A stretch of 64,000 bases of DNA from Streptomyces sp. WMMB303 (GTDB lineage Bacteria; Actinomycetota; Actinomycetes; Streptomycetales; Streptomycetaceae). The DNA is taken from the NCBI RefSeq assembly GCF_029351045.1, contig NZ_JARKIN010000001.1, forward strand, positions 1,512,001-1,576,000, read 5' to 3'. Both the position numbers and the translations under genes were made by a program. A model generated the notes under the pieces. That model had not been told where the DNA came from, searched no databases, and was given only the letters and a program-made list of their open reading frames with translations. Every line of letters begins with the position of its first letter. Position 1 is the stretch's first letter. Positions 6,064 through 13,993 of the stretch are shown in pieces.

Positions 6064-6849
6064 ATGCTGAAGGCCCTTATACGGACGGCCCTTTGCGCTG
6101 TCGTCCCTGCCGCACTTCTTATGGCAGCGCCCGGTGAGATCGCGCTCGCGGAGTCCGCCGGGTGGTCGCCGATGTGGTCGCCGCTTATGCCGGTCATCCT
6201 GTCCGTCTATGCGGCTTTGACCGCAGGCATTGCCTCGGTCCGTCCGGACATCCGGTCGGCGAAGATTGGAGCCGCATTCTCTATGACCGTGGCGGTGTCC
6301 GCTCAGGTGACCGCGCACCTGTTGTCCGCCGATTACATGTCCGTCTCGCCCGGCCTCGTGGTCGCTGTGTCCGCGATACCGCCCGTAGTGGCCGGACACC
6401 TGCTTCATATGGCCGCATCTGTGGCCACGCCGCAGACGGCCACGGGAGCGCCTGAGAGCACCGCCCCGGTATCGGAGCCCAGCGAGACGCAGAACGGCGC
6501 TCAGGCAAGCGCGCAGCGCGCCCCGTGCACTTCGTTCGTCCCGCTTGCCGATCTCGTGGCCACGATCCCCTCAGATTCCCGTCCGGACATCTGCGCGGAC
6601 ACGTGGTCAATCGCCGATCTGCTGGCCACTTTCCCGGCCACCGAAGCGGACACCGCTATGGGCGACCTCGGACAGGTGGCCACCGGCGCGGACAACGGCC
6701 GACCGGACGCGGACACCATTCGAGCCGCTATCGCCGTGCTGTCCGCAAGTGGCCGGACAGTCACCGGGGAAGACTTGGCCGCACACTTCGGTGTGTCCGC
6801 CCGGACTGGACGCCGGTATCTTTCCAAGGCCACCGCAGGTGTTGTGTAG
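6064..6849 (+). CDS. Membrane protein with DUF2637-like N-terminus and C-terminal HTH
   Basis: The protein has 261 residues. ATG at 6064 is preceded by GAAAGG; an in-frame upstream start exists but lies in the terminator. Residues 1-115 contain about four hydrophobic segments (ALCAVVPAALLMAA; LMPVILSVYAALTAGI; AAFSMTVAVSAQVTAHLL; LVVAVSAIPPVVAGHLLHMA), resembling the DUF2637/Spd-like membrane proteins of Streptomyces plasmids and phages. A Thr/Pro/Ser linker follows. The last about 45 residues form a helix-turn-helix (VTGEDLAAHFGVSARTGRRY). A membrane-tethered DNA-binding protein is the simplest reading; plasmid-spread or replication-anchoring roles are possible. Confidence 0.7.
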   Translation: MLKALIRTALCAVVPAALLMAAPGEIALAESAGWSPMWSPLMPVILSVYAALTAGIASVRPDIRSAKIGAAFSMTVAVSAQVTAHLLSADYMSVSPGLVVAVSAIPPVVAGHLLHMAASVATPQTATGAPESTAPVSEPSETQNGAQASAQRAPCTSFVPLADLVATIPSDSRPDICADTWSIADLLATFPATEADTAMGDLGQVATGADNGRPDADTIRAAIAVLSASGRTVTGEDLAAHFGVSARTGRRYLSKATAGVV

Positions 6850-6952
6850 GCGCGGCAGCGACCGCGCGTACGAGATGGCCCCGGTCACGACCGGCGTCGC
6901 GAGTCGGGACACGGCCAGCCGAAATGGAGGCTGGCGCAGTATTTACCTGAGA

Positions 6953-6986
6953 GCCCCGGTCATTCCCACATGGGATTGGCCGGGGC
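6953..6986. terminator. Two-part hairpin between convergent reading frames
   Basis: A GCCCCGG / CCGGGGC outer stem (6953-6959 with 6980-6986) encloses an inner TCCCA-CA-TGGGA stem. It lies between the end of the plus-strand membrane/HTH gene and the minus-strand BRO-N remnant, where a bidirectional terminator would be expected. There is no strong U-tract. Confidence 0.45.
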
Positions 6987-7024
6987 CATCTGTGTTTGTG
7001 GAACCACGCGGGAGCGTCGTCGGC

Positions 7025-7306
7025 CTGAACGTCGTAGGTGCCAGTGCGGCGAATCGTGGGGAGGACTTCAGCAGTCACCCAAGCCTGGAAGGTGTCCGCG
7101 TTGGGTGACGTTGACCTAAGCACAACCAGGTACAGCCCCTGCTCGCTGATAACCGCGAGTCTTTGCGGCCCCCCGGGGGTCTGACAAACTGTCGTACCCT
7201 TGTGCTGCGGCTTGATGCTGCGCGTCAGATTGGACGCGTCTCTACGCCCCAACGCCTTCGCCACGTCGGCCGCGACGAACCACGGTTCGCCGTCGATCTC
7301 AACAGC
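7025..7306 (-). pseudogene. BRO-N (antirepressor-like) domain remnant
   Basis: On the minus strand the frame reads VEIDGEPWFVAADVAKALG, then a basic loop, RLAVISEQGLYLVVLRS, and FQAWVTAEVLPTIRRTG. This is the full signature of the phage BRO-N antirepressor domain, about 90 residues. No start codon with a ribosome binding site precedes the domain: upstream codons run into the duplicated control module. The frame continues without recognisable domain into the hairpin and the end of the opposing gene (to 6761). A shorter product from GTG 7264 is possible but would lack the first strand. I read it as a truncated antirepressor gene. Confidence 0.65.
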
Positions 7307-7321
7307 GCGAAGGTGTGACGT

Positions 7322-7400
7322 TGTGACGTTCTGACCCCTAAAAAGTATTCTCTCTCTAACGCGTCTGGCTCTAAGCCTGTGACTACCCCCGGAACGTCAC
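7322..7400. repeat. Control module, copy 2 (partner at 852-930)
   Basis: Ungapped counterpart of 852-930: TGTGACGTT at 7322-7330, AAGCCTGTG at 7373-7381 (again 51 bp on), ACCCCC and CGTCAC at the end. A further GTGTGACGTT directly precedes it. It lies between the BRO-N remnant and the 3' end of the XRE regulator gene, in a gap with no other gene. Confidence 0.55.
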
Positions 7401-7422
7401 TTCGTCACGCACCCAGCGCCGT

Positions 7423-8514
7423 CTACGCGGCGCATTCCCGGGCGCTGTCAGCCAGCCACGCGGGCCCCTTCTCGCTGATGACGCGCAGCGAGGAGCGCAG
7501 ACGGCGGGAATGCCGGTCGGACGACACGCGGCGAAGAATAGGGGCCATTCTCCGCAGTGCGTCGTCAACGTCGCGCCACGCGTGCAGCCGGACTAGCGTG
7601 TCCAACTCGCATACCAGCACGCCTAGTTCACGCCTTCCGCCGGTCAGGACTCCCGCAGTCGCGCGCTGTATGTATGGCAGCGCTTCGTGAGGGGAATCCA
7701 GCGCCAGCAGTGTCTCGCCGTGGTGCATGTCCACCTCGGCGCGGTCAATCCAGCGCAGATATTCGGGCACATCTTCCCGAACGGAGTCGTCTAGGCCACC
7801 TTCCGCGCGCTGTATCGCGTCCAATGCACGCGCCCTGTCACCGGTCATTGCGAGCGCCCGTGCGCGTCGCACGTGAGCCATAAGCGCCATATGCGGGCGG
7901 CTGCCTGTCCCACCCAGAATCTCTCCGGAAATGGCCAGCGATTCGCCGGGGGTTCCCCGGCCGATGCTGGCCATACACAGCATGTCGAGGATGAACGAGG
8001 ACAGCGGCGCGTCCCCTGCCAGCCGGGAATGTAGCTGCGCGGACATGAAAGCGCTATGCGCTTCATCGTCCCGCCCTGCGTCGAACAGCAACCACCCGGC
8101 CACTTCACCCAACTCGGCGGCAACAGACAGTGCGAACTTGTCTTCCTCGCTGATCTCGGCTTGCGCGCTGCGCCAAACCTGTACGGCTGCATCGGCAACG
8201 TGATTCCCGCCGTGCGCGCTGCCGTGCCCCAACATCCAACCGGCGCGTCGCTGCGCTTCAATGTGCGGTGAATCGTCGGACGGTGAGAACGGGGCACCCG
8301 TAAGCACGTCGACGGAGATTCCCAGCGCGGCAGCGATGAATGGCAGCCATTCTCGGGGCTTCCTCTTTCCGGTCTCCCACCGGCTGATCTCCTGCCTGCC
8401 TACCGGGTCGCCTTGAACGCGTGCCTCTCGGCAGACGGCTCGTGCCAACTGCGGCTGCGTCCAGCCGAGTCTCGTCCGCTCGCGCCGGATGCTGGCGCCG
8501 ACATCGGTCCCCAT
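7423..8514 (-). CDS. XRE-type HTH regulator with TPR-like helical C-terminus
   Basis: The protein has 363 residues. I chose the ATG at 8514; longer frames upstream have no domain support. Residues about 5-75 are a Cro/C1 helix-turn-helix (RRERTRLGWTQPQLARAVC, then GRQEISRWETGKRKP). The remaining about 280 residues are paired helices of TPR type (ALSVAAELGEVAGWLLFDAG; EAHSAFMSAQLHSRLAG; RARALAMTGDRARALDAIQR). This architecture is common among regulators of Streptomyces mobile elements and developmental or antibiotic genes, where the TPR part may bind a peptide. It is divergent from the gene at 8653, with a direct-repeat operator candidate between them, and is a likely element-maintenance regulator. 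Confidence 0.8.
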   Translation of the reverse strand: MGTDVGASIRRERTRLGWTQPQLARAVCREARVQGDPVGRQEISRWETGKRKPREWLPFIAAALGISVDVLTGAPFSPSDDSPHIEAQRRAGWMLGHGSAHGGNHVADAAVQVWRSAQAEISEEDKFALSVAAELGEVAGWLLFDAGRDDEAHSAFMSAQLHSRLAGDAPLSSFILDMLCMASIGRGTPGESLAISGEILGGTGSRPHMALMAHVRRARALAMTGDRARALDAIQRAEGGLDDSVREDVPEYLRWIDRAEVDMHHGETLLALDSPHEALPYIQRATAGVLTGGRRELGVLVCELDTLVRLHAWRDVDDALRRMAPILRRVSSDRHSRRLRSSLRVISEKGPAWLADSARECAA

Positions 8515-8525
8515 GCGTCCAGTGT

Positions 8526-8544
8526 GGCCTACATCGGGCCTACA
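8526..8544. promoter_or_regulatory. Direct repeat GGCCTACA x2 between divergent genes
   Basis: GGCCTACA occurs at 8526-8533 and 8537-8544, eleven bases apart (one helical turn), 12 bp upstream of the XRE gene's start and in the promoter region of the divergent gene at 8653. This is a good place for autoregulatory binding by the XRE protein. Confidence 0.45.
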
Positions 8545-8652
8545 GGGGGCCGCTATGCAGGCCCTTTCAGCCGATGGAGGGTCGACAGCGAGGACCCCCG
8601 CGACCGCGCGAACGGCCCGGGGGCTTGGCCGACACGAATGGAGCGTGCCGAC

Positions 8653-8883
8653 GTGACTGACCATAGTCGACCCCCGCTGGAACCGGCAGTGATCCCCCTG
8701 CGCACTCGGCGGGACTGCAACGACTGCCAGACGTTCGTGACCCTGATTTGCCGCCACCCTGAGGGTGAGTCCGCGAGGAACCTTGCAACCGGGTACCACA
8801 AGCATCTGACGAGCCGTCATGGCTTCGCTGCGGCAGCCGCGTGGATCGTGATGCGCGCCGACATTGGGGAAGGTCTCGCATGA
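8653..8883 (+). CDS. Small hypothetical protein with CxxC/CxH motif
   Basis: The protein has 76 residues from GTG 8653, chosen because GGAG at 8640-8643 is correctly spaced; an in-frame ATG at 8638 is the alternative. It contains RRDCNDCQTFVTLICRHPEG, a possible metal-binding cluster, followed by a helical tail. Its stop overlaps the next ATG (8880-8883). Divergent from the XRE regulator, so it may be an early gene of the element. No family recognised. Confidence 0.65.
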   Translation: MTDHSRPPLEPAVIPLRTRRDCNDCQTFVTLICRHPEGESARNLATGYHKHLTSRHGFAAAAAWIVMRADIGEGLA

Positions 8884-9152
8884 GCGCCAGCAAGGGAGAC
8901 ACCGTGCGCGTGAACGGCTCCGAGACGGCCTATCGGCTCATGTCGGTCGAGGACGTCCACGACTCGTCACGCAGGCCTGGGAAACAAGGCCCAGTGACCA
9001 CCACGGCCTTTGTGCGCCCGCTGGCCGGTGGCCGGGAACGGGGTGTGCCGCTGGAGGATGTGCGGCTGGTGTGTGACCACCCCGGGAAGCTCACACAGGG
9101 TGCGGACGGTAGCCGTTGCCGACACTGCGACGCGTTGATCTACCCAGCATAG
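8880..9152 (+). CDS. Small hypothetical protein with C-terminal CxxC zinc-ribbon end
   Basis: The protein has 90 residues, ATG at 8880, coupled to the preceding gene by a four-base overlap. The first half is beta-like (VRVNGSETAYRLMSVEDV), the end reads LVCDHPGKLTQGADGSRCRHCDALIYP: Cys-x-His then Cys-x-x-Cys, a plausible zinc ribbon. A very strong terminator follows within 20 bp. Function unknown; such small zinc-ribbon proteins are frequent in actinobacterial phages and mobile elements. Confidence 0.7.
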   Translation: MSASKGDTVRVNGSETAYRLMSVEDVHDSSRRPGKQGPVTTTAFVRPLAGGRERGVPLEDVRLVCDHPGKLTQGADGSRCRHCDALIYPA

Positions 9153-9169
9153 ACTGTCGGAGCACAGCG

Positions 9170-9204
9170 AATACCCCCGGAGAATTCGGCTCTCCGGGGG
9201 TATT
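9170..9204. terminator. Strong bidirectional intrinsic terminator
   Basis: Perfect 14-bp arms (9170-9183 with 9191-9204) with a seven-base loop; the stem ends in TATT on one side and starts with AATA on the other, so a U-rich end exists on both strands. It lies between the plus-strand gene ending at 9152 and the minus-strand gene ending at 9247. Confidence 0.85.
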
Positions 9205-9246
9205 TGTGCCGATCAAGCTAGGTACCCCATGGCGGGGCACCCCCTG

Positions 9247-9438
9247 CTACACGCGACGCGCCATCACCACGGCGCCGTCGCCGCACTCGACCATGAGCAC
9301 GTCGCCGTGCACCGCCCACTCTTCGACGCCGTCGTGGGCCCAAATCGCCGCCCAAGTGGCACAACGTGCGGCTTCACCCTCCGCGTAGGTGCGGGTCGGT
9401 CGGTACGGATGGCTAAAGGTCTCGGTGACCTCGAACAT
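9247..9438 (-). CDS. Small hypothetical protein next to the element's right end
   Basis: The protein has 63 residues. ATG at 9438 (minus strand) is preceded by GAGAGG. It begins MFEVTETFSHPYRPTRTYAE and ends in a beta-hairpin-like stretch (DVLMVECGDGAVVMARRV). It is the last gene before the junction with the DUF2252 remnant, and its promoter region must overlap that junction. A small phage-type beta protein of unknown role; no family recognised. Confidence 0.7.
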   Translation of the reverse strand: MFEVTETFSHPYRPTRTYAEGEAARCATWAAIWAHDGVEEWAVHGDVLMVECGDGAVVMARRV

Positions 9439-9439
9439 G

Positions 9440-9485
9440 ACAGTGCCTCTCTCGTTGAGTCCCAACGTGCTTCCGGGCCCTTCGA
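9440..9485. other. Element right junction (attR candidate) inside a DUF2252 gene
   Basis: Downstream of about 9475 the plus strand reads as DUF2252 protein from FDEAYVGPFAWDLKRF onward. Upstream, the same frame has no resemblance to the family and instead overlaps the minus-strand element gene. The crossover therefore lies just before 9481. The left site is outside the window, so the shared core sequence cannot be determined. Confidence 0.6.
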
Positions 9486-10500
9486 CGAGGCGTACGTGGG
9501 CCCCTTCGCCTGGGACCTCAAGCGCTTCGCGGCCTCCGTCGCCCTGCTGGGCTACAGCAAGGCGCTCAGCGACGAGCAGATCACCGCGCTGGTGACCACC
9601 TACGCCGACGCCTACCGCGACCGCATCCGGGACCTGGTCGAGGGGGTCTCGGAGAACGAGCCGCCCGCGCTCACCCTGGACACCGCGCGGGGCCCGGTGC
9701 TGGACGCGCTCCGCGCGGCACGCGCCAACACCCGCTTCGGGCTGCTGGGCACCATGACCGAGATCCGCGACTGGGAGCGGCGCTTCACCCCGGGCGGCGG
9801 CTCCGTCGAACTGGACGAGGAGACCCGGGCGGCCGTGCTGGCGTCCTTCGGCTCCTACCTGGAGACGCTCCCGGAGAGCGCGGATCGCAAGCAGCACGGC
9901 GCGCACCGGGTCAAGGACGTGGTGGGCCGCCGGGGCATCGGGATAGGCAGCGCGGGGCTGCCCTCGTACAACATCCTGCTGGAGGGGCACAGCGACGCCC
10001 TGGAGAACGACCTGGTCATCTACATGAAGCAGGCACAGACCCCGGCCGTCTCGCGGCACATCACCGACCCGGCGGTGCGCGACTACTTCCGGCACGAGGG
10101 CCACCGCACCGTCATCTCGCAGCGCGCGCTCCAGGCGCACGCCGACCCCTGGCTGGGCTGGACGGAGCTGAACGGCGCCGGCCAGCTGGTGGCGGAGGTC
10201 TCGCCCTACGCGGTGGATCTGGACTGGTCGGAGCTGTCGGACCCGGAGGAGATGTCGCAGGTCACAGCGGACCTCGCCCGGGCGACGGCGACGATGCACG
10301 CCGCCGCCGACGAGGCGGAGAGCGGGCACAGCCTGGTGCCCTTCTCGACCGAGCGCGTCATCCACGAGGCGATCTCCGCCGACGAGGAGGGCTTCCGCGC
10401 GCTGCTGGTGGACTTCGCCCACACCTACGGCGCCCGGGCCCGGCACGACCACCAGATCTTCGTCGACCTCTTCCGCAACGGCCGCATCGCCGGGATGTGA
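9481..10500 (+). pseudogene. DUF2252 family protein, 5'-truncated by element insertion
   Basis: About 339 codons match the C-terminal two-thirds of DUF2252 proteins, a kinase-like fold family: FDEAYVGPFAWDLKRFAAS, VVGRRGIGIGSAGLPSYNIL, IYMKQAQTPAVS, GHRTVISQRALQAHADPWLG and HARHDHQ-type ending. The N-terminal part that normally carries the nucleotide-loop region and the GD-H-xxNFG motif is absent. The frame upstream of 9481 is element DNA. Either the gene is inactivated, or its 5' half lies beyond the element's left end, outside the window. Excision would restore it. Function of the family is not established. Confidence 0.8.
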
Positions 10501-10539
10501 GGATCCCGGGGCTTCCAAGGGTGCTCCTGGGCCGCTGCG

Positions 10540-10569
10540 GGCCCCCGGGGGGTCGGGCCCCCGGGGGCC
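10540..10569 (+). terminator. GC-rich hairpin after the DUF2252 remnant
   Basis: GGCCCCCGG (10540-10548) pairs with CCGGGGGCC (10561-10569), 40 bp downstream of the stop at 10500. It has no U-tract, as is usual for terminators in this GC-rich group. The rest of the gap to the next gene holds nothing recognisable. Confidence 0.45.
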
Positions 10570-10701
10570 GGATCGGGCTCGGCAGCGGGCTCCGCGGGCC
10601 GACCGCCTGCCTCCGGAGCCGGGCGGGGCCGCCCGTGCGCCGGTGACCGGTTCCGGCCCTTCGCAGACTGCCGGGCCGCTCCCATGGCACACTCGGACCC
10701 C

Positions 10702-11403
10702 ATGGGAACAGCAGGAGTACGGACGGTGCGGGCGGGGATCTTCACCGCCCTCTGCGTCGCCCTGTCCTCCGGAGCCCATGTACTGCTCTCCGGCTCCCCC
10801 GTTCCGCTGCGCCCCTTCCTGCTCGTCTCGGCGGCGGTCTTCGCCGCGGCGTTCGCGCTGGCCGGCCGGGAGCGGGGCTTCGCCCGGATAGCGGCGCTGC
10901 TGGTCCCGCTGGAGCTGGCGGCCGACACCGTCTTCACCACCGGCCGGCACGCCTGCTACGGGCAGGCGGGCGGACCGGTCACCGGGCCGCTGCGCTCGGT
11001 GGGCGTCGATCTGCTGTGCGGCGGCGGCAGCGTGGGCACGCCGCTGGCGCGGATGACCGCGCACGGCGGCCAGGTCACCGCCTACCCGGCGGGTGTGCAC
11101 GGAGTGCCGGGCACGGCACTCCCCTGGCTGCTGCTGGCGGCGCATGTCGCAGCGGGCCTGCTGGCCGCCCTGTGGCTGCGCCGCGGCGAGGCGGCCGCGG
11201 CGCGGCTGCTGCGCGCAGCGGCCACCGGCGCGTTCCGTCCGCTGCGGATCGCGGTCGCCGCGGTCGGCGTCTTCCGCGACCCCGGCCCGGTGCTGCCGCC
11301 CCGGGCTTCCGCACCCGGCGCCCCGCCCGCACTGCCGCTGCTGACCCACTCCGTACACCGTCGCGGGCCGCCTGCCCGGACCGCCGTGGCACCGGCGGTC
11401 TGA
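10702..11403 (+). CDS. Four-helix integral membrane protein
   Basis: The protein has 233 residues from ATG 10702 (ATG 10684 is an in-frame alternative; neither has a clear ribosome binding site). It has four hydrophobic segments: FTALCVALSSGAHVLL, FLLVSAAVFAAAFALAG, IAALLVPLELAADTVF and LPWLLLAAHVAAGLLAALWL. The loop between the third and fourth holds two cysteines. The C-terminal 60 residues are Pro/Ala-rich and cytosolic in prediction. Such proteins lie beside thioredoxin/DsbA genes in Streptomyces; here the DsbA-like gene follows 44 bp downstream, probably in one operon. Function unknown. Confidence 0.7.
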   Translation: MGTAGVRTVRAGIFTALCVALSSGAHVLLSGSPVPLRPFLLVSAAVFAAAFALAGRERGFARIAALLVPLELAADTVFTTGRHACYGQAGGPVTGPLRSVGVDLLCGGGSVGTPLARMTAHGGQVTAYPAGVHGVPGTALPWLLLAAHVAAGLLAALWLRRGEAAAARLLRAAATGAFRPLRIAVAAVGVFRDPGPVLPPRASAPGAPPALPLLTHSVHRRGPPARTAVAPAV

Positions 11404-11447
11404 GGAAGGTATCCCCCCGCGTACGGACATCGGAGAAGAAGACAGCC

Positions 11448-12209
11448 ATGAGCAAGCGCAACAGCCAGGAAGCCAAGCGCGCGGCCCGCGAGCGGCTGCG
11501 CATCGAGCGCGAGAAGCAGGCGAAGAAGGAGCGGACCCGGCGGCAGCTGCTGGTCGCCCTCTCGGTCGTCGGAGTGCTGGCCGTGGTGGCCGGAATCGGG
11601 ATCTTCGTCGCCAAGCTGAACAGCCAGGACTCCAACGACGACGGCATGTCCGTGACGACCGCGGGCGCCAAGGCGGAGAAGACCGTGGACGTCTACGAGG
11701 ACCTGCGCTGCCCGGCGTGCGCCAGCTTCGAGCAGGCGATGGGCGAGCCGCTGCAGAAGGGCGCCGAGGAAGGCAAGTACAGGCTGCGTGTCCACCTCGG
11801 CGCCATCATCGACGGCAACATGGGCGGCTCCGGCTCCCGCAACGCGGCCCGCGCGCTGGGCGCCGCCAAGGCCGTGAGCGTCCAGGCGTTCGCGGACTAC
11901 AAGGCGAAGCTGTACTCGGCCAAGTGGCACCCGGACGAGCAGGAGGACAAGTTCGCCGACAACGACTACCTGCTCAAGGTCTCGGACACGGTCCCGGAGC
12001 TGAAGGACAACAAGGCGTTCGAGAAGGCCGTCAAGAGCAAGAAGTACACCAAGTGGGCCAAGGACATGATCGCCAGCTTCAACGGCGCCGACGTCCAGAG
12101 CACTCCCACCGTCCGGATCGACGGTGAGCAGGTGCAGCCCCAGGACGTGCCCGCCAAGCTCAAGGAGCTGGGCGTGGACCTGAAGTCGGGCAAGGACGAG
12201 AAGAAGTAG
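11448..12209 (+). CDS. Membrane-anchored DsbA-like thioredoxin-fold protein
   Basis: The protein has 253 residues. ATG at 11448 with GGAG upstream. The first 33 residues are a charged Arg/Lys/Glu helix on the cytoplasmic side, followed by one transmembrane segment (QLLVALSVVGVLAVVAGIGIF, residues about 34-55). The extracytoplasmic domain has VDVYEDLRCPACASFEQ with the CPAC redox pair near residue 87, a helical insertion, and the cis-proline loop STPTVRIDG near the C-terminus. The family catalyses disulfide formation or reduction in secreted proteins. It follows a four-helix membrane protein and precedes a Tat-exported phosphatase. Confidence 0.88.
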   Translation: MSKRNSQEAKRAARERLRIEREKQAKKERTRRQLLVALSVVGVLAVVAGIGIFVAKLNSQDSNDDGMSVTTAGAKAEKTVDVYEDLRCPACASFEQAMGEPLQKGAEEGKYRLRVHLGAIIDGNMGGSGSRNAARALGAAKAVSVQAFADYKAKLYSAKWHPDEQEDKFADNDYLLKVSDTVPELKDNKAFEKAVKSKKYTKWAKDMIASFNGADVQSTPTVRIDGEQVQPQDVPAKLKELGVDLKSGKDEKK

Positions 12210-12289
12210 CCGGCGGCGGCCGGGAGCGGCGAGGGGCGGACCGTGCGAGGTCTGCCCCTCGTTCGTACTCGTGCGTAACATGACCGCTC

Positions 12290-13969
12290 GTGACTTCTCC
12301 TCACTCGAGAACCGAACAGTCCCTGCCCGGCGGCGCGGCGACCGCGCCGCGGCGCCGCGCCGTGGTCGCCGCCGGCGCGGCCGGTGCCGCGCTGCTGCCG
12401 CTCGCGGGCGCCGTGCCCGCAGCGAGCGCGACCGACGCCGGTCCCTCCTTCGTGCACGGCGTCGCCTCGGGCGATCCGCTTCCCGACGGAGTGCTGCTGT
12501 GGACCCGGGTCACCCCTCAGCCCGGTGCCGTCCCCGGCTCGGGCCGGGGTGCCGCGGTCGAGGTGGCGTGGGAAGTGGCCGCGGACCGCGGATTCACCGA
12601 CCGCGTGGCACACGGCACCGTGCGGGCCGAGGCCGCCTCCGACCACACCGTCAAGGCCGATGTGCGCGGACTGCGCCCGGCCACCACCTACTTCTTCCGC
12701 TTCACCGCCGGCGGCGTCCACTCGCCCACCGGTCGCACCCGTACCGCCCCGGCCGAGGGCGCGGAGGTCTCCGGGCTCCGCTTCGGGGTGGTCTCGTGCG
12801 CCAACTACGAAGGCGGCTGGTTCGCCTCCTACCGGCACCTGGCGGCCCGCTCCGACCTGGACGCGGTGCTGCACCTGGGCGACTACATCTACGAGTACGG
12901 GCACGGCGAGTACCCCACGGGGGACGCCGTCGTGCGGACCGTCCAGCCCGAGCACGAGATCGTCTCGCTCGCCGACTACCGGACCCGGCACGGCCACTAC
13001 AAGGCGGACCCCGACCTGCGGGCGATGCACGCGGCGCACCCTCTCGTCGCGATCTGGGACGACCACGAGTTCGCCGACAACGCCTGGTCGGGCGGCGCCG
13101 TCAACCACGACCCGGAGGCGGAGGGCGGCTGGGCGCGACGGGTCGCGGCGGCGAAGCAGGCCTACTTCGAGTGGCTCCCGGTACGGCCCTCCACGGCCGG
13201 CACGACCTTCCGTCGGCTGCGGTTCGGGCAGTTGGCCGAGCTGCATCTGCTGGATCTGCGCTCGTTCCGCGACGCGCAGGCCGAGGTGGGGCACGGCCGG
13301 GACATCGACGACCCGGATCGCACCCTGACCGGGCGCAAGCAGCTGGACTGGCTGAAGAAGGGGCTGGCGGGCTCGCAGGCCCGCTGGAAGCTCGTCGGCA
13401 ACCCGGTGATGATCTCCCAGGTGGCCTTCGGCTCCGTTCCGGCCAAGTTCCTCGGCCCGCTGGGCGAACTGCTCGGCGTTCCCAGGGAGGGGCTGGCCGT
13501 CAACACCGACCAGTGGGACGGCTACACGGACGACCGCCGCGAACTCCTCACCCATCTGCGCGACAACCGGATCACCGACACCGTCTTCCTCACCGGTGAC
13601 ATCCATATGAACTGGGCCAACGAGGTTCCGCTGCACGCCGCCGACTACCCCCGCGAAGCCCCGCTGGCAACGGAGTTCGTCATCACCTCCGTCACCTCCG
13701 ACAACCTGGACGACACCCTGCACGTGGCCCCCGACACCCTCTCGGGCATCGCCGAGGCGGCCGTCCGCGCCGCCAACCGGCATGTGCGCTGGGTCGACAT
13801 GGACTCGCACGGCTTCGGGGTGCTGGACGTGGACGCACACCGGGCGCAGATGGACTACTTCGTACTGTCGGACAAGGCGGACAAGAACGCGACCGCCGCG
13901 CTCCGCCGCTCGTACCGCACCGACTCCGGCTCACAGCGGATCGAACGGACGTATCACCCCCTGCGCTGA
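12290..13969 (+). CDS. phoD: PhoD-family alkaline phosphatase/phosphodiesterase, Tat-exported
   Basis: The protein has 559 residues from GTG 12290. The N-terminus has [20 protein letters not shown], a twin-arginine-type signal, and a likely cleavage after ASA. A PhoD N-terminal domain follows ([19 protein letters not shown]) and then the metallophosphatase core with HLGDYIYEY (about 194), [10 protein letters not shown] (about 256) and [10 protein letters not shown] (about 434), which carry metal ligands in the family. PhoD enzymes hydrolyse phosphate mono- and diesters outside the cell, using Ca and Fe, under phosphate starvation. I found no obvious PHO box. The next gene starts 24 bp later. 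Confidence 0.92.
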   Translation: MTSPHSRTEQSLPGGAATAPRRRAVVAAGAAGAALLPLAGAVPAASATDAGPSFVHGVASGDPLPDGVLLWTRVTPQPGAVPGSGRGAAVEVAWEVAADRGFTDRVAHGTVRAEAASDHTVKADVRGLRPATTYFFRFTAGGVHSPTGRTRTAPAEGAEVSGLRFGVVSCANYEGGWFASYRHLAARSDLDAVLHLGDYIYEYGHGEYPTGDAVVRTVQPEHEIVSLADYRTRHGHYKADPDLRAMHAAHPLVAIWDDHEFADNAWSGGAVNHDPEAEGGWARRVAAAKQAYFEWLPVRPSTAGTTFRRLRFGQLAELHLLDLRSFRDAQAEVGHGRDIDDPDRTLTGRKQLDWLKKGLAGSQARWKLVGNPVMISQVAFGSVPAKFLGPLGELLGVPREGLAVNTDQWDGYTDDRRELLTHLRDNRITDTVFLTGDIHMNWANEVPLHAADYPREAPLATEFVITSVTSDNLDDTLHVAPDTLSGIAEAAVRAANRHVRWVDMDSHGFGVLDVDAHRAQMDYFVLSDKADKNATAALRRSYRTDSGSQRIERTYHPLR

Positions 13970-13993
13970 GCCGCACCGCCGTACGCTGACCCC

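Larger units (their letters stand above)
1..9480. mobile_element. Integrated element, right-hand part (phage-satellite-like or reduced prophage)
   Basis: The segment lies between the window's left edge and a DUF2252 gene that has lost its 5' part. It carries a serine recombinase C-terminus, a P27-type terminase small subunit, an XRE/TPR regulator, a BRO-N remnant and many very small overlapping genes, none of which belongs to the surrounding dcw neighbourhood. Third codon positions are visibly less GC-rich than in the flanking genes. No portal, capsid, tail, large terminase, FtsK/TraB-type translocase or replication initiator is visible here. The left attachment site lies outside the window. 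If the recombinase is a normal large serine integrase, the left end should be within one to two kb of position 1, giving an element of roughly 11 kb. That size and the satellite reading are inference. Confidence 0.8.

Noticed and set aside
1..9480. Conjugative AICE (pSAM2-like)
   Set aside because: No FtsK/TraB-type translocase, RepSA-like initiator or Xis is visible, and TerS points to phage-related biology; the unseen left part could change this.
9247..11430. Minus-strand open frame of 727 codons
   Set aside because: It is antisense to the DUF2252 remnant and the next membrane gene; only its last 63 codons (9247-9438) have a start, ribosome binding site and plausible protein.
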